A DNA stretch of 64,000 nt from Phytobacter diazotrophicus (GTDB lineage Bacteria > Pseudomonadota > Gammaproteobacteria > Enterobacterales > Enterobacteriaceae): positions 124,001 to 188,000 of the forward strand of contig SMDE01000001.1 of the NCBI GenBank assembly GCA_004346725.1, written 5' to 3'. The notes under the pieces were generated by a model. The model saw only the letters and a program-made list of their open reading frames with translations, was not told the origin of the DNA and ran no database searches. Position 1 is the first letter of the stretch; each line of letters starts with the position of its first letter. Of the stretch, positions 27,287-37,335 are shown one piece after another. The position numbers and the translations under genes are program-made.

Positions 27287-28300
27287 ATGCGTGTACTGGG
27301 AATTGAAACATCCTGCGATGAAACCGGCATCGCTATTTATGACGACAAGAACGGCCTTTTAGCCAACCAATTGTATAGTCAGGTAAAACTGCATGCCGAC
27401 TACGGCGGCGTTGTGCCTGAACTGGCCTCCCGCGATCATGTACGTAAAACCGTACCGTTGATTCAGGCGGCGCTCAAAGAGGCAGGGCTGGCGGCAAAAG
27501 ATATCGATGCGGTTGCCTATACCGCAGGTCCGGGTCTTGTCGGCGCGTTGCTGGTCGGCGCAACGGTCGGCCGGGCGCTGGCATTTGCATGGGATGTTCC
27601 GGCCATTCCGGTTCACCATATGGAAGGCCACCTGCTGGCGCCCATGCTGGAAGATAATCCACCACAATACCCGTTTGTGGCGCTGCTGGTCTCCGGCGGA
27701 CACACGCAACTGATTAGCGTGACGGGGATTGGCGAGTACCAGTTGCTTGGCGAATCCATTGATGATGCCGCCGGTGAGGCGTTTGACAAAACGGCCAAAT
27801 TGCTCGGTCTTGATTACCCTGGTGGGCCCATGTTATCGAAACTGGCGTCGCAGGGGACGGAAGGGCGCTTTGTCTTCCCGCGTCCTATGACGGACAGGCC
27901 CGGTCTTGATTTCAGTTTCTCTGGCCTGAAAACCTTCGCGGCGAATACCATTCGTGAAAATGAACCGGATGAGCAAACGCGTGCCGATATCGCCCGTGCA
28001 TTTGAAGACGCGGTGGTCGATACGCTGATGATCAAATGTAAACGTGCGCTGGACCAAACAGGTTTTACCCGTCTGGTTATGGCGGGTGGCGTTAGCGCAA
28101 ACCGTACGCTTCGCGCAAAACTGGCTGAGATGATGAAAAAACGCCGTGGTGAGGTGTTCTATGCTCGCCCGGAATTTTGTACCGATAACGGCGCAATGAT
28201 TGCCTATGCCGGAATGGTGCGTCTGAAAGCCGGTGGCGTTGCCGGACTTGGCGTAACTGTGCGCCCGCGCTGGCCGCTGGCGGAATTACCCGCTGCGTAA
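27287..28300 (+). CDS. tsaD: tRNA N6-adenosine threonylcarbamoyltransferase TsaD
   Basis: TsaD transfers the threonylcarbamoyl group to A37 of ANN-decoding tRNAs, working with TsaB, TsaC and TsaE. The 337-aa product shows the Kae1/ASKHA fold. IETSCDET is at the N-terminus, the metal-binding HHMEGH motif is near 111-115, and [33 protein letters not shown] and [10 protein letters not shown] follow. The gene is divergent from rpsU as in all Enterobacteriaceae. An imperfect hairpin (CCCCGGT near 28307, ACCGGGG near 28325) after the stop may terminate it. Confidence 0.98.
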   Translation: MRVLGIETSCDETGIAIYDDKNGLLANQLYSQVKLHADYGGVVPELASRDHVRKTVPLIQAALKEAGLAAKDIDAVAYTAGPGLVGALLVGATVGRALAFAWDVPAIPVHHMEGHLLAPMLEDNPPQYPFVALLVSGGHTQLISVTGIGEYQLLGESIDDAAGEAFDKTAKLLGLDYPGGPMLSKLASQGTEGRFVFPRPMTDRPGLDFSFSGLKTFAANTIRENEPDEQTRADIARAFEDAVVDTLMIKCKRALDQTGFTRLVMAGGVSANRTLRAKLAEMMKKRRGEVFYARPEFCTDNGAMIAYAGMVRLKAGGVAGLGVTVRPRWPLAELPAA

Positions 28301-28500
28301 TCTCTTCCCCCGGTGGCTACGCTTACCGGGGTTATCGTTTGGTTTCCCTCTTTTTATCTTCCCATTTCCTTGCCGCTATCGTCCGCATCTCCACAGATCA
28401 CTGACTATACTTTCCCCTTTGCGAGTCAAAATCGGCTGCCATAGCCGGCAGGGATGTTCAGTTATGACGCCTCTTCTACATCACCGAAAGAGGAGACATT

Positions 28501-29727
28501 ATGAAAGCTCTCGTCTGGCACGCTACTGGCGATATTCGTCTTGATGACGTCGCCGAACCACAGATTGAACAACCCACTGATGCGGTTATTCGTCTTACAG
28601 CCTCGGCCATTTGCGGTACCGATCTGCACTTTATCCGTGGCACCTTTAGCGATATGAAAGCGGGCACCATCCTCGGCCATGAAGGCGTCGGCATTATTGA
28701 GCAACTGGGCGACCAGGTGCGTAATTTTGATGTCGGCGATCGGGTGGTGGTTTGCTCGACGCTCTCTTGTGGCTACTGCCCTCCCTGTCGCAGCGGTAAC
28801 ACCGCGCAGTGTGATAATGCCAATCCGAACGGCCCACAGGCCGGTACCTGTTTCTTTGGCGGCCCGCAAGCGACCGGTCCTGTCAACGGCTTACAGGCAG
28901 AAAAGGCGCGTATACCCTTTGCCTCTAATACGCTGGTAAAAGTCCCGCAGGAGGTCAGTGATGAACAGGCGATTCTTGTCAGCGATATCTTTCCGACGGG
29001 CTGGTTTGGCGCGGAGATAGCAGACATTACGCGCGGCGACACGGTGGCGGTGTTTGGCTGCGGGCCTGTTGGTCAGTTTACGATTGCCAGCGCACTGTTG
29101 ATGGGCGCCGGACGCGTCATTGCCGTCGATTCACATGATGACAGACTGGCGATGGCGCGCCGACAGGGGGCCTTTACCGTCAATTTCGATAAAGAAGATC
29201 CGCTGGAAGCCATTGCATTACTCACCGGTGGGCTGGGTGTTGATATTGCTATTGACGCCGTTGGTGTTGATAGTGAGCACGCTCACCATGGCCCGGCGGC
29301 TCAGCAAGCCGAGCAGAAAGCAGAGCAATACCGTCAGGAAGTGCAACAGGTGGCGCCGGACAATGCGGAGCATCAGCATGTCCAGGACGGAAACTGGGTT
29401 CCGGGCGATGCGCCGAGCCAGGCGCTGGAATGGGCGATTCAGGGGTTGAAAAAAGCGGGGACACTGAGCATTATCGGCGTTTACCCTCCCGCCGCGCAGA
29501 CCTTTCCCATTGGGATGGCGATGAATAAGAATCTGACCATGAAAATGGGTAACTGTAATCACCACGCGATTATTCCGCACCTGCTGGAACTGGTGCGCGT
29601 GGGGGCTATCGACCCCACCCAGGTGCTGACTCAGGTGGAGCCATTGTCAGATGTGGTATCCGCTTATCAACATTTTGATAAGCGTGAGACCGGGTGGATT
29701 AAAACGGAATTGCTGCCTTCGCACTAA
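28501..29727 (+). CDS. Zinc-dependent alcohol/formaldehyde-type dehydrogenase
   Basis: This 408-aa medium-chain dehydrogenase resembles glutathione-independent formaldehyde dehydrogenases. Catalytic zinc ligands are likely C38 and H60-E61 (ICGTD, GHEG), with D162 as a possible fourth. The structural zinc is held by C90, C93, C96 and C104. The NAD-binding Rossmann motif GCGPVG is at 186-191. An insertion at about 245-285 rich in Gln, Glu and His is typical of the formaldehyde dehydrogenase subgroup. An AAAGAGGAG ribosome site precedes the ATG. It converges on the TPP enzyme gene with a shared terminator. The true substrate is unknown. Confidence 0.85.
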   Translation: MKALVWHATGDIRLDDVAEPQIEQPTDAVIRLTASAICGTDLHFIRGTFSDMKAGTILGHEGVGIIEQLGDQVRNFDVGDRVVVCSTLSCGYCPPCRSGNTAQCDNANPNGPQAGTCFFGGPQATGPVNGLQAEKARIPFASNTLVKVPQEVSDEQAILVSDIFPTGWFGAEIADITRGDTVAVFGCGPVGQFTIASALLMGAGRVIAVDSHDDRLAMARRQGAFTVNFDKEDPLEAIALLTGGLGVDIAIDAVGVDSEHAHHGPAAQQAEQKAEQYRQEVQQVAPDNAEHQHVQDGNWVPGDAPSQALEWAIQGLKKAGTLSIIGVYPPAAQTFPIGMAMNKNLTMKMGNCNHHAIIPHLLELVRVGAIDPTQVLTQVEPLSDVVSAYQHFDKRETGWIKTELLPSH

Positions 29728-29735
29728 CTCCCCGG

Positions 29736-29771
29736 CAGGCCGGGCTTCTGACACGCCCGGCCTGTTTTTTT
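29736..29771. terminator. Terminator between the convergent dehydrogenase and TPP-enzyme genes
   Basis: A perfect 10-bp stem, CAGGCCGGGC (29736-29745) with GCCCGGCCTG (29755-29764), is followed by seven T on the plus strand. It ends the dehydrogenase transcript and lies 4 bp from the converging gene's stop. Confidence 0.88.
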
Positions 29772-29775
29772 GTCG

Positions 29776-31572
29776 CTACGATTTTTTGCCCGGCAAAATT
29801 TCACTCATCAACTGGTTTGCCGTGTCGGCGAAAATCTTCCCGGCAGAGCGATCCCCTTTGGCCATTGAGGCCATAAAGGCTTTTGCCTGTTTCAGGGTGA
29901 TATGCGGCGGTAGCGGCGCCACTTCCGGATCGGTTTTCACTTCCAGTACAACGGGGCGCGCTGCTGACAAGGCTTGCTGCCAGGCAATCGGTAGCTGTTG
30001 TGGATCATTCACGAAAATCCCTTTGAGGCCCAGCGACTGGGCGAAGCGGGCATAACCCACATCGGGAATGTCCTGGGTTGCCTCAAATCGCGGATTGCCC
30101 TCCATTACGCGCTGCTCCCAGGTCACCTGGTTAAGATCCTGATTATTGAAGACACAAATGATCAGGCGCGGATCGCTCCAGCTTTGCCAGTATTTCTGAA
30201 TGGTGATCAGTTCTGCCATGTTGTTCATTTGCATGGCACCATCCCCGACCAGCGCGACCACCACTTTCTGCGGGTAGGCAAATTTTGCGGCGATGGCGTA
30301 AGGTACAGCGGCACCCATACAGGCAAGGCCGCCAGACAGTGAGGCACGTTGGCCCTGCTTCACTTTATAATCGCGTGCAAACCAGTTGGCACACGAGCCG
30401 GAATCGGACGTGACGATGGCATCGTCCGGCAGCAGCGGTGACATTTCCCAGACGACGCGTTGCGGGTTAACCGGTTTGGCGTCGGCCATCGCCCGTTCCT
30501 CAAGGGTCTCCCACCATGATTTCACCCCTCTGGCAATTTCCTCTTGCCAGCTACGGTCAGTTTTATGCGTCAGCAGCGGCAGCAGTGCGCGCAGGGTTTC
30601 CGCTGCATCGCCATGAAGATTAACTTCGACCGGGTAGCGTAGCCCCAGCATTGCCGGATCGATATCGACCTGCACCGCACGGGCCTGCCCCTCTTTCGGC
30701 AGGAATTCCGTCCATGGAAAACCAGTACCAATCATCAGCAGCGTGTCGCAATTCATCATCATGTCGTAAGACGGTTTCGTACCCAGCAAACCGATCGCGC
30801 CGGTGACAAAAGGCGCGTCATCCGGTAGTACATCTTTGCCGAGCAGCGCTTTTGCCACGCCAGCACCAAGCAGATTGGCCAGTTGCACCACTTCCAGTGC
30901 CGCGCCACGGGCACCCGCCCCAACCAGTATCGCCACTTTCTTTCCGCTATTAAGAATATCCGCGGCACGTTGCAGATCGGCCTCATAAGGCACGATTTTC
31001 GGACGTTGATAGCCCGCTCCGGAGTGGGTGAAACCATGGGTATGCGGCGGCGCCTGCCAGGGTTCGTCCTGAATATCCTTCGGCAATATCAGGACCGTTA
31101 CGCCGTTTTGTGCCACTGCGATACGGACGCCGCGATCGACAAGATGGCGTACCTGGCTGGGGGAGGCGGCTTCTTGTACAAAGTTCGCCACGTCGGCGAA
31201 AACACGATCGAGGTTTAATTCTTGCTGATAGCTGGCGCCGCGTGCGGTGGCCTCTGCCTGACCGGCGATGGCCAGCACCGGAGCATGGTCCATTTTCGCG
31301 TCATACAGGCCGGTCAGCAGATGGGTGGCGCCAGGGCCTCCGGTCGAGAGACACACGCCCAACTCGCCGGTGAATTTGGCATGTCCTGCTGCCATAAACG
31401 CCGCCATTTCTTCATGGCGTACCTGGATAAACTCAATGCCATTGCCCGCTTTGTTCGCGCGTTGCAGCGCACCGAGCACACCGTTGATGCCATCACCGGG
31501 GTAGCCATAAATTCGGCTGACACCCCAGGCTTTCAGGCTCTCAATGAAAAAATCACTGGTCATTTTTGTCAC
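29776..31572 (-). CDS. Thiamine pyrophosphate enzyme, pyruvate oxidase/acetolactate synthase-like
   Basis: The 598-aa product has the three-domain TPP enzyme layout. The N-terminal PYR domain carries the activating Glu in VRHEEMAAF (about 54). A central domain at about 200-330 has VGAGARGAALEV. The C-terminal PP domain has the GDG...NN motif from GDGAMQMNNMAEL to CVFNN. It resembles PoxB more than acetohydroxyacid synthase and has no small subunit nearby. PoxB oxidises pyruvate to acetate and CO2, but the lipid-binding PoxB C-terminus is not evident, so the substrate is uncertain. It converges with the dehydrogenase gene. Neither gene is at this place in E. coli K-12. Confidence 0.85.
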   Translation of the reverse strand: MTKMTSDFFIESLKAWGVSRIYGYPGDGINGVLGALQRANKAGNGIEFIQVRHEEMAAFMAAGHAKFTGELGVCLSTGGPGATHLLTGLYDAKMDHAPVLAIAGQAEATARGASYQQELNLDRVFADVANFVQEAASPSQVRHLVDRGVRIAVAQNGVTVLILPKDIQDEPWQAPPHTHGFTHSGAGYQRPKIVPYEADLQRAADILNSGKKVAILVGAGARGAALEVVQLANLLGAGVAKALLGKDVLPDDAPFVTGAIGLLGTKPSYDMMMNCDTLLMIGTGFPWTEFLPKEGQARAVQVDIDPAMLGLRYPVEVNLHGDAAETLRALLPLLTHKTDRSWQEEIARGVKSWWETLEERAMADAKPVNPQRVVWEMSPLLPDDAIVTSDSGSCANWFARDYKVKQGQRASLSGGLACMGAAVPYAIAAKFAYPQKVVVALVGDGAMQMNNMAELITIQKYWQSWSDPRLIICVFNNQDLNQVTWEQRVMEGNPRFEATQDIPDVGYARFAQSLGLKGIFVNDPQQLPIAWQQALSAARPVVLEVKTDPEVAPLPPHITLKQAKAFMASMAKGDRSAGKIFADTANQLMSEILPGKKS

Positions 31573-31665
31573 TGTGTTGCCCCCTGGCTCAAAAAGTTAA
31601 TCGAGCGTTAAGGATAGACGACATCATCAGGATATGGGGGAGGGGCGCAGGACGTGGCTTAGCGC

Positions 31666-31699
31666 GCCGTTACGCCTGATGCGATACAGGCGTAACGGC
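31666..31699. repeat. REP-like perfect inverted repeat
   Basis: GCCGTTACGCCTG (31666-31678) and CAGGCGTAACGGC (31687-31699) form a perfect 13-bp stem with an 8-base loop. The GCCTGATGCG portion resembles enterobacterial REP elements. It lies between the TPP-enzyme gene's upstream side and the plsY stop, so it may also terminate plsY. Confidence 0.7.
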
Positions 31700-31782
31700 A
31701 GAATTCAGTCCATTCAGGCAATGAAAGGGATGAACAGGGCATTTTCCCGGATATGATACTTTTTATCCGGGAGGGGATCCGT

Positions 31783-32385
31783 CTACTTTTTTTTCTTCAG
31801 TTTGTGCCAGATTTTTGTCTCCTGACGACGCCATAACCGCTGAATGTTGTCGTGGTGACGTATCAGGATCAGGCAGGAGAGCATGGCAACCGGAAAGGTA
31901 AACTGGGGTTTAAACCACCAGACATAGAAGGGCGCAATCAGCGCGCTGACAATCGCACCTAACGAAGAGTAACCGCTAAGCAGGACGGTCAGCAGCCAGG
32001 TTCCCGCCATCACGCCCGTTAAGTCCCAGCCAATGGGCGCAATCGCACCAAAGGCAGTAGCTACGCCCTTTCCGCCCTGAAAATGGAAAAAAACAGGCCA
32101 GATATGCCCAAGGCAGGCGGCGATAGCAATAAGGCCAAGCCAGAAGGGAGTGATGCCAAGCGCATAGGCTCCCCATACCGGCAGCATGCCTTTTAGCACG
32201 TCAAAAATCAGTACCGTTACGGCTGCTCCTTTGCCGCCAATTCGTAATACGTTGGTCGCCCCTGGGTTGCCAGAGCCACTCTCACGTGGGTCAGGCAGAC
32301 CTGCGATGCGGCAGACCAGAATGGCGCTGGATATTGAGCCGCAAAGATACGCGAGGATGATCATTCCAGGCGCGATTGCACTCAT
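31783..32385 (-). CDS. plsY: Glycerol-3-phosphate acyltransferase PlsY
   Basis: PlsY transfers acyl groups from acyl-phosphate to glycerol-3-phosphate at the inner membrane. From the ATG at 32385 it has 200 aa and about five membrane segments. Conserved motifs are [28 protein letters not shown] and GYSSLGAI. The frame is open for 30 more codons upstream, but MSAIAPGM is the conserved N-terminus. It is divergent from folB with about 107 bp between them. The C-terminus is a few residues shorter than the E. coli protein. Confidence 0.95.
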   Translation of the reverse strand: MSAIAPGMIILAYLCGSISSAILVCRIAGLPDPRESGSGNPGATNVLRIGGKGAAVTVLIFDVLKGMLPVWGAYALGITPFWLGLIAIAACLGHIWPVFFHFQGGKGVATAFGAIAPIGWDLTGVMAGTWLLTVLLSGYSSLGAIVSALIAPFYVWWFKPQFTFPVAMLSCLILIRHHDNIQRLWRRQETKIWHKLKKKK

Positions 32386-32492
32386 AACGCTGTTCCATTG
32401 TGAAAATGTCGTTTTATTATCTGCATCAGTGGATAATACGCATAAATTATGGAAAGTGGTATCCAGGTTAGCCAAAAAGCAGGTGGGGCGTG

Positions 32493-32861
32493 ATGGACAT
32501 TGTATTTATAGAGCAACTTTCGGTAATCACCACTATCGGTGTGTATGACTGGGAGCAGACGATTGAGCAAAAGCTGGTGTTCGATATCGAAATGGCATGG
32601 GATAACCGCCAGGCGGCAAAGAGCGACGATGTTAATGATTGTCTGAGCTATGCAGACATAGCCGAAACCGTCATTGCGCATGTCGAAGGAAGCCGTTTTG
32701 CGCTGGTGGAACGGGTTGCCGAAGAGGTCGCTGATTTACTGCTGAGCCGTTTTAACTCTCCATGGGTGCGCATCAAATTGAGCAAGCCAGGGGCTGTCGC
32801 CCGGGCCGCCAACGTTGGCGTCATCATTGAGCGTGGCAATAATCTGAAAAAAATTATTTAA
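32493..32861 (+). CDS. folB: Dihydroneopterin aldolase/epimerase FolB
   Basis: FolB cleaves dihydroneopterin to 6-hydroxymethyl-dihydropterin and glycolaldehyde in folate synthesis. From the ATG at 32493 the product has 122 aa, equal to E. coli FolB. It begins [21 protein letters not shown], has the pterin-binding Glu in the LVERVAEE region and the catalytic Lys in [13 protein letters not shown] one codon upstream is a less likely start. Confidence 0.97.
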   Translation: MDIVFIEQLSVITTIGVYDWEQTIEQKLVFDIEMAWDNRQAAKSDDVNDCLSYADIAETVIAHVEGSRFALVERVAEEVADLLLSRFNSPWVRIKLSKPGAVARAANVGVIIERGNNLKKII

Positions 32862-32916
32862 ATTCATAATTATTAAACCAAGCGCTAGTCTTCTGGTCAT
32901 ACATCATGGCCATACG

Positions 32917-32944
32917 CGGCTTCCCTTGTGGTAAGCCGTTTTTT
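32917..32944 (+). terminator. Terminator after folB
   Basis: CGGCTT (32917-32922) pairs with AAGCCG (32933-32938) and is followed by a run of six T, 55 bp after the folB stop and just before uppP. Confidence 0.75.
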
Positions 32945-32967
32945 ATGTCTGTTTAGGGGTTTATTTG

Positions 32968-33786
32968 ATGAGCGATATGCACTCGCTGCTGGTGGCAGCA
33001 ATTTTGGGTGTTGTCGAAGGATTGACGGAGTTTTTACCGGTTTCCAGTACGGGCCACATGATTCTTGTGGGGCATTTACTGGGTTTTGAGGGAGATACCG
33101 CAAAAACGTTTGAAGTTGTGATTCAGTTAGGGTCGATTTTGGCTGTGGTGGTGATGTTCTGGCGTCGCCTGTTTGGATTGATTGGTATTCACTTTGGTCG
33201 TACCCCCCATGAAGGCACAGGCACAGGTCGCCTGACGCTCATTCATATCCTGCTGGGCATGGTTCCCGCCGTTGTTCTCGGCCTTGTTTTCCACGATGCC
33301 ATTAAATCTCTCTTTAACCCCATTAACGTGATGTATGCGCTGGTGGTGGGTGGGGTACTGCTGATTGCGGCGGAATGCCTCAAACCAAAAGTGCCGCGCG
33401 CCGAAGGGGTGGACGATATCACCTTGCGCCAGGCATTTATGATTGGCTGCTTCCAGTGTCTGGCGCTATGGCCGGGGTTCTCCCGTTCTGGGGCAACAAT
33501 TTCAGGTGGTATGCTCATGGGCGTGAGCCGTTATGCGGCTTCGGAGTTCTCGTTCCTGTTGGCGGTGCCAATGATGATGGGCGCCACCGTACTGGATTTG
33601 TATAAGAGTCTTAAGTTCTTAACCGTGGGTGACATTCCGATGTTTGCCGTCGGCTTCGTGACGGCGTTTATCGTCGCTCTCATTGCGATCAAAACCTTCC
33701 TGGAGTTGATCAAACGTATCTCGTTTATCCCGTTTGCGATCTATCGCTTTATTGTCGCTGCCGCGGTCTACTTCATCTTTATCTAA
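32968..33786 (+). CDS. uppP: Undecaprenyl-diphosphatase UppP (BacA)
   Basis: UppP dephosphorylates undecaprenyl pyrophosphate on the periplasmic side, recycling the lipid carrier for peptidoglycan and O antigen, and gives bacitracin tolerance when overproduced. The 272-aa product starts at ATG 32968 and has about eight membrane segments. The catalytic [13 protein letters not shown] motif is near residues 18-30 and the second conserved motif [11 protein letters not shown] near 170. A TTG codon directly upstream is not needed. The gene converges with cca, 11 bp away. Confidence 0.97.
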   Translation: MSDMHSLLVAAILGVVEGLTEFLPVSSTGHMILVGHLLGFEGDTAKTFEVVIQLGSILAVVVMFWRRLFGLIGIHFGRTPHEGTGTGRLTLIHILLGMVPAVVLGLVFHDAIKSLFNPINVMYALVVGGVLLIAAECLKPKVPRAEGVDDITLRQAFMIGCFQCLALWPGFSRSGATISGGMLMGVSRYAASEFSFLLAVPMMMGATVLDLYKSLKFLTVGDIPMFAVGFVTAFIVALIAIKTFLELIKRISFIPFAIYRFIVAAAVYFIFI

Positions 33787-33797
33787 ATAACATGCCC

Positions 33798-35039
33798 TCA
33801 GTCTTTTGGCTGAGGGCAACGTTGTTCTTTCCAGTCGGCCACGGCCTGAATGCGACGGCGCGTTAACTCTTCACGCACTTCAATGCCTTTGAAACCGGCC
33901 TCAACAACCGCTTTGCTGGAGACCGCTTTTGCGACATCCCAGGCCTCACGCAGCAAACGTCCCTGCGGGTAGTCGCACGCCTCAAACCCCGCACGTCCGC
34001 GCACGTCGGCCTCGCTGGTCAGGGCGATTTGCTCAACCCGCTGCGGCTTGCGCCAGGCGTCAATCGAATCGAACAATTTAACGATGGTCTTTGGCTGCAG
34101 GATCGGGAAGGTATGGATCAGATCATGGAATTCCGCCACCAGTTTGGCCAGATCGCGGATATCGTTCGGTACGCGCAATCGCTGGCAGACGCCCTCGACA
34201 AGTTTGACGCCCGCCGGGCCATGCCCGTGATGGCGTGGCCAAAGTTCCGGTGGGGTTAACCCTTTTCCCAGGTCGTGGCAGAGAGTGGCAAAACGCACAT
34301 CGACCTCAGGGCAGAGCATCGCAGCCATGCTCACGGTCATCAGGGTATGAAGACCGGTATCGATTTCAGGATGCCATTTTGCCGGCGCGGGTACGCCAAA
34401 CAGCGCGTCCACTTCCGGGAACAGCACTTTTAGCGCCCCGCAGTCACGCAACACCTGGAAAAAGACCTGTGGATTACGGGTCTTGAGGGCGTTCTCCGTC
34501 TCTTTCCAGACGCGTTCAGGAGTCAGATGCGCCAACTCACCTGCGGTGGTCATATCGCGCATGAGCGTCATGGTTTCGTCAGCAATGCGAAAACTTAAAT
34601 GCGCATAGCGGGCGGCAAAACGCGCCACACGCAGAACACGCAAGGGATCTTCGGCAAACGCGGGGGAAACATGGCGCAGCAGGCGGCGGTGCAAATCGTT
34701 CTGACCGCCATAGGGATCGATTATGTTGCCGTTATCATCCTGCGCAAGTGCATTGACGGTTAAGTCGCGGCGTAACAGATCTTGCTCAAGCGTTACATCC
34801 GGCGCGGCATAGCAGGAAAAACCGGTATAACCGAAGCCTGATTTTCGTTCAGTACGGGCAAGAGCGTACTCTTCGTGACTTTGTGGATGGAGAAACACGG
34901 GAAAATCGCGGCCTACCTGCTGGTAGCCCGCGTCGAGCATCTCTGCTGGCGTGGCGCCAACCACCACCCAATCTTTGTCTTTGACCGACAGGCCCAGTAA
35001 CGCATCGCGAACTGCGCCACCGACCAGATAACTCTTCAC
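33798..35039 (-). CDS. cca: CCA-adding tRNA nucleotidyltransferase, multifunctional
   Basis: Cca repairs or adds the CCA end of tRNAs. I chose the GTG start at 35039 (413 aa), because it gives the conserved N-terminus [15 protein letters not shown] and has a GAGGAG ribosome site just upstream. The frame stays open 11 codons more to an ATG at 35072 but without family support. The nucleotidyltransferase domain has the metal-binding DKDW motif, the RRD motif is in [11 protein letters not shown], and the C-terminal HD domain (CHDLGKG) gives the phosphohydrolase activity of the gamma-proteobacterial enzyme. Confidence 0.96.
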   Translation of the reverse strand: MKSYLVGGAVRDALLGLSVKDKDWVVVGATPAEMLDAGYQQVGRDFPVFLHPQSHEEYALARTERKSGFGYTGFSCYAAPDVTLEQDLLRRDLTVNALAQDDNGNIIDPYGGQNDLHRRLLRHVSPAFAEDPLRVLRVARFAARYAHLSFRIADETMTLMRDMTTAGELAHLTPERVWKETENALKTRNPQVFFQVLRDCGALKVLFPEVDALFGVPAPAKWHPEIDTGLHTLMTVSMAAMLCPEVDVRFATLCHDLGKGLTPPELWPRHHGHGPAGVKLVEGVCQRLRVPNDIRDLAKLVAEFHDLIHTFPILQPKTIVKLFDSIDAWRKPQRVEQIALTSEADVRGRAGFEACDYPQGRLLREAWDVAKAVSSKAVVEAGFKGIEVREELTRRRIQAVADWKEQRCPQPKD

Positions 35040-35155
35040 GCCGCCTGACTCCTCACATCTGTGACTTTTCATTAACCTGCCTTATCGGAAATTGAGACAG
35101 GTTCTTATTTTTGCCGACAGATAATACGTAAGTGTAGAGAAGATGGCTAATCAGC

Positions 35156-35776
35156 TTAGTTCATCCAGCGATCTTTGCGTTTACGGCGCGGGATTAAATG
35201 CGGCAGCACAAGGCCCAGGAAGAGACCCGCACCCAATACGCCGCCGCCATACATAAACCACTGCATGATAATGGTACGTTGTTTGTCGTCGAGTTGCAGG
35301 TTAGCGGCGTTCACTTTCTTCTGTGCGACAATAAGCTCGTTCTTAAGCTTCTGATTTTCTTCTTTCAGGCTGTTAATGACCCCATCGCTACCGGCTACTT
35401 TTTGCTGCATATCCGCCGTGCGCTGGTTCCAGGTATTGTCGATATTGTTGAGCTTATCGGTCAGGGTTTTCACCTGGTTTTCCAGTTCCGGCACGCGTGT
35501 GCGCAGGCTGGGCTGAGTATTGAGTTCTTTAAGAGGGATCCAGGCCGTACGGCCACTGCTGTCGCGTACCTGTGCGTAGTTAGACGCTTCATTGGTTTGC
35601 AACAGCACCACTTCCTCGCCGGCGTTTACCGTGCCCACAAGGCGGTAGTTATCTCCCGGGCCACTGCGAACCCAGGTGTTCAATTCATCAGAGACGTAAC
35701 GTTTTTCTTCGGCATGGGCCAATGTGGAAACGCTAAGCGCAAATAAGGTCATTCCAATCAGGCGTAATTTAAGCAT
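35156..35776 (-). CDS. ygiM: YgiM, SH3-domain protein anchored in the inner membrane
   Basis: The 206-aa product starts with a signal peptide (about 1-22), followed by a bacterial SH3 domain (about 26-90, NTWVRSGPGDNYRLVG), a coiled coil (about 97-165), a membrane segment (MYGGGVLGAGLFLGLVLP) and a basic cytoplasmic tail. This layout matches the YgiM/TIGR04211 family, whose function is not firmly known; the SH3 domain suggests binding in the periplasm, perhaps to cell wall. It lies upstream of cca and divergent from ygiF, as in E. coli. Confidence 0.93.
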   Translation of the reverse strand: MLKLRLIGMTLFALSVSTLAHAEEKRYVSDELNTWVRSGPGDNYRLVGTVNAGEEVVLLQTNEASNYAQVRDSSGRTAWIPLKELNTQPSLRTRVPELENQVKTLTDKLNNIDNTWNQRTADMQQKVAGSDGVINSLKEENQKLKNELIVAQKKVNAANLQLDDKQRTIIMQWFMYGGGVLGAGLFLGLVLPHLIPRRKRKDRWMN

Positions 35777-36013
35777 CAGGCGTCGTTATTATCTTTAAGC
35801 GTGAATAAAAACAGTGCCAACAGTCTGACGATAGCTGGCAGGCGGCATCAATCGGAATCATCCGGGTCAAACAAAGCGCATAAGTGAACTTTTACACCCA
35901 TGATATCGCGCATTGCATGGCAATCTGACACAAAATACTATCTACTGACAAACATCGGGCGCGTTAGTTCGCCGAAATTTTGACTGATGTGACATAACCA
36001 TAAGTGCAAAGCC

Positions 36014-37315
36014 ATGGCTCAGGAAATCGAATTAAAATTTTACGTACATCCCGACAGCGTTGAAACGCTTCGTAACCATCTTCATTCGCTCACCGACGAT
36101 CGCGTAGCGCCCACCCAGTTACTCAACATCTATTACGAAACGGCAGATAACTGGCTGCGTCGTCATGATATGGGGCTGCGTATCCGCGGCTTCGACGGTC
36201 AGTACGAAATGACGATGAAAATCGCCGGACGCGTTGTCGGCGGGTTACATCAACGTCCTGAATATAATATCGCGCTGGATAAACCGGAGCTGGATCTGGC
36301 TCGCTTTCCGCAGGAAGTCTGGCCGGATGGCGCGCTGCCAGAAGATCTCCAGGCGCAGACACAGCCGCTCTTTAGCACCGATTTCTACCGGGAGAAATGG
36401 CTGGTTAACGTCGGTGAAAGCCGTATTGAGATTGGGCTGGACCAGGGTGAAGTTAAAGCCGGCGAGCTGGCTGAGCCTATCTGTGAGCTTGAGCTTGAAC
36501 TGCTAAGCGGCGATCCGGCGGATATCCTCAAACTGGCCCGTCAGCTCGTGACCCAGTCAGGGCTGCGTCAGGGAAGCCTGAGTAAGGCCGCACGCGGCTA
36601 TCATCTGGCGCAGGGTAATGCCGAACGTCATCGCCGCCCGACGCCCATACTCAAAGTTCAACCGAAAGCCACAACGGAGCAGGCTTTTACCGCCGCGCTG
36701 GAGCTGGGACTTTCGCAGTGGCAGTACCATGAAGAACTGTGGGTTCGCGGCGATACCCGGGCCAAAGCGGACGTACAGTCTGCGATTACGTTCATTCGCC
36801 ATACTCTTATGTTGTTCGGCGGCATTGTGCCGCGTAAAGCGAGCGCACGCCTGCGCGATTTGCTGACTCAGGCGGAAGCAACGTTGACGTCAGATGTCTC
36901 CGCAGCGACGGCCGCATGGAGCGCAGAGGCGGCAACAGCGAAACTGTTGCTGACAGAGTGGCTAGTTTCCCAGGGCTGGCGCACCTTCCTCGATGACAAA
37001 GCGCAGGCGAAATTTGCCGACTCCTTCAAGCGTTTTGCCGATACCCATTTGTCCCGCTGCGCCGCTGAACTCAAAAGTACGTTCGCGCATCCTTTGGGAG
37101 ACAGTTATCGCGACCAGTTGCCACGTCTGGCACGAGAAATAGACAATGTGCTGTTGCTTGCTGGCTATTACGATGCGGCGCAGGCAAATGCCTGGCTGGA
37201 AAACTGGCAAGGCTTGCTCCACGCCATTGAGACACGCCAGCGTATTGAAATCGAACATTTCCGTAACGAAGCAATCTGTCAGCAGCCCTTCTGGCTGCAC
37301 AGTGGACAACGCTAA
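36014..37315 (+). CDS. ygiF: Inorganic triphosphatase YgiF (CYTH-CHAD)
   Basis: YgiF hydrolyses inorganic tripolyphosphate to pyrophosphate and phosphate. The 433-aa product, the E. coli length, has the CYTH signature ExExK at residues 4-8 (EIELK) with other tunnel residues in GLRIRG and EMTMKIAG, then a CHAD domain from about 220 with helical His/Arg-rich repeats. The gene lies 20 bp before glnE and is probably co-transcribed with it. Confidence 0.95.
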   Translation: MAQEIELKFYVHPDSVETLRNHLHSLTDDRVAPTQLLNIYYETADNWLRRHDMGLRIRGFDGQYEMTMKIAGRVVGGLHQRPEYNIALDKPELDLARFPQEVWPDGALPEDLQAQTQPLFSTDFYREKWLVNVGESRIEIGLDQGEVKAGELAEPICELELELLSGDPADILKLARQLVTQSGLRQGSLSKAARGYHLAQGNAERHRRPTPILKVQPKATTEQAFTAALELGLSQWQYHEELWVRGDTRAKADVQSAITFIRHTLMLFGGIVPRKASARLRDLLTQAEATLTSDVSAATAAWSAEAATAKLLLTEWLVSQGWRTFLDDKAQAKFADSFKRFADTHLSRCAAELKSTFAHPLGDSYRDQLPRLAREIDNVLLLAGYYDAAQANAWLENWQGLLHAIETRQRIEIEHFRNEAICQQPFWLHSGQR

Positions 37316-37335
37316 CCCGGTCAAGGAACCCCCCG

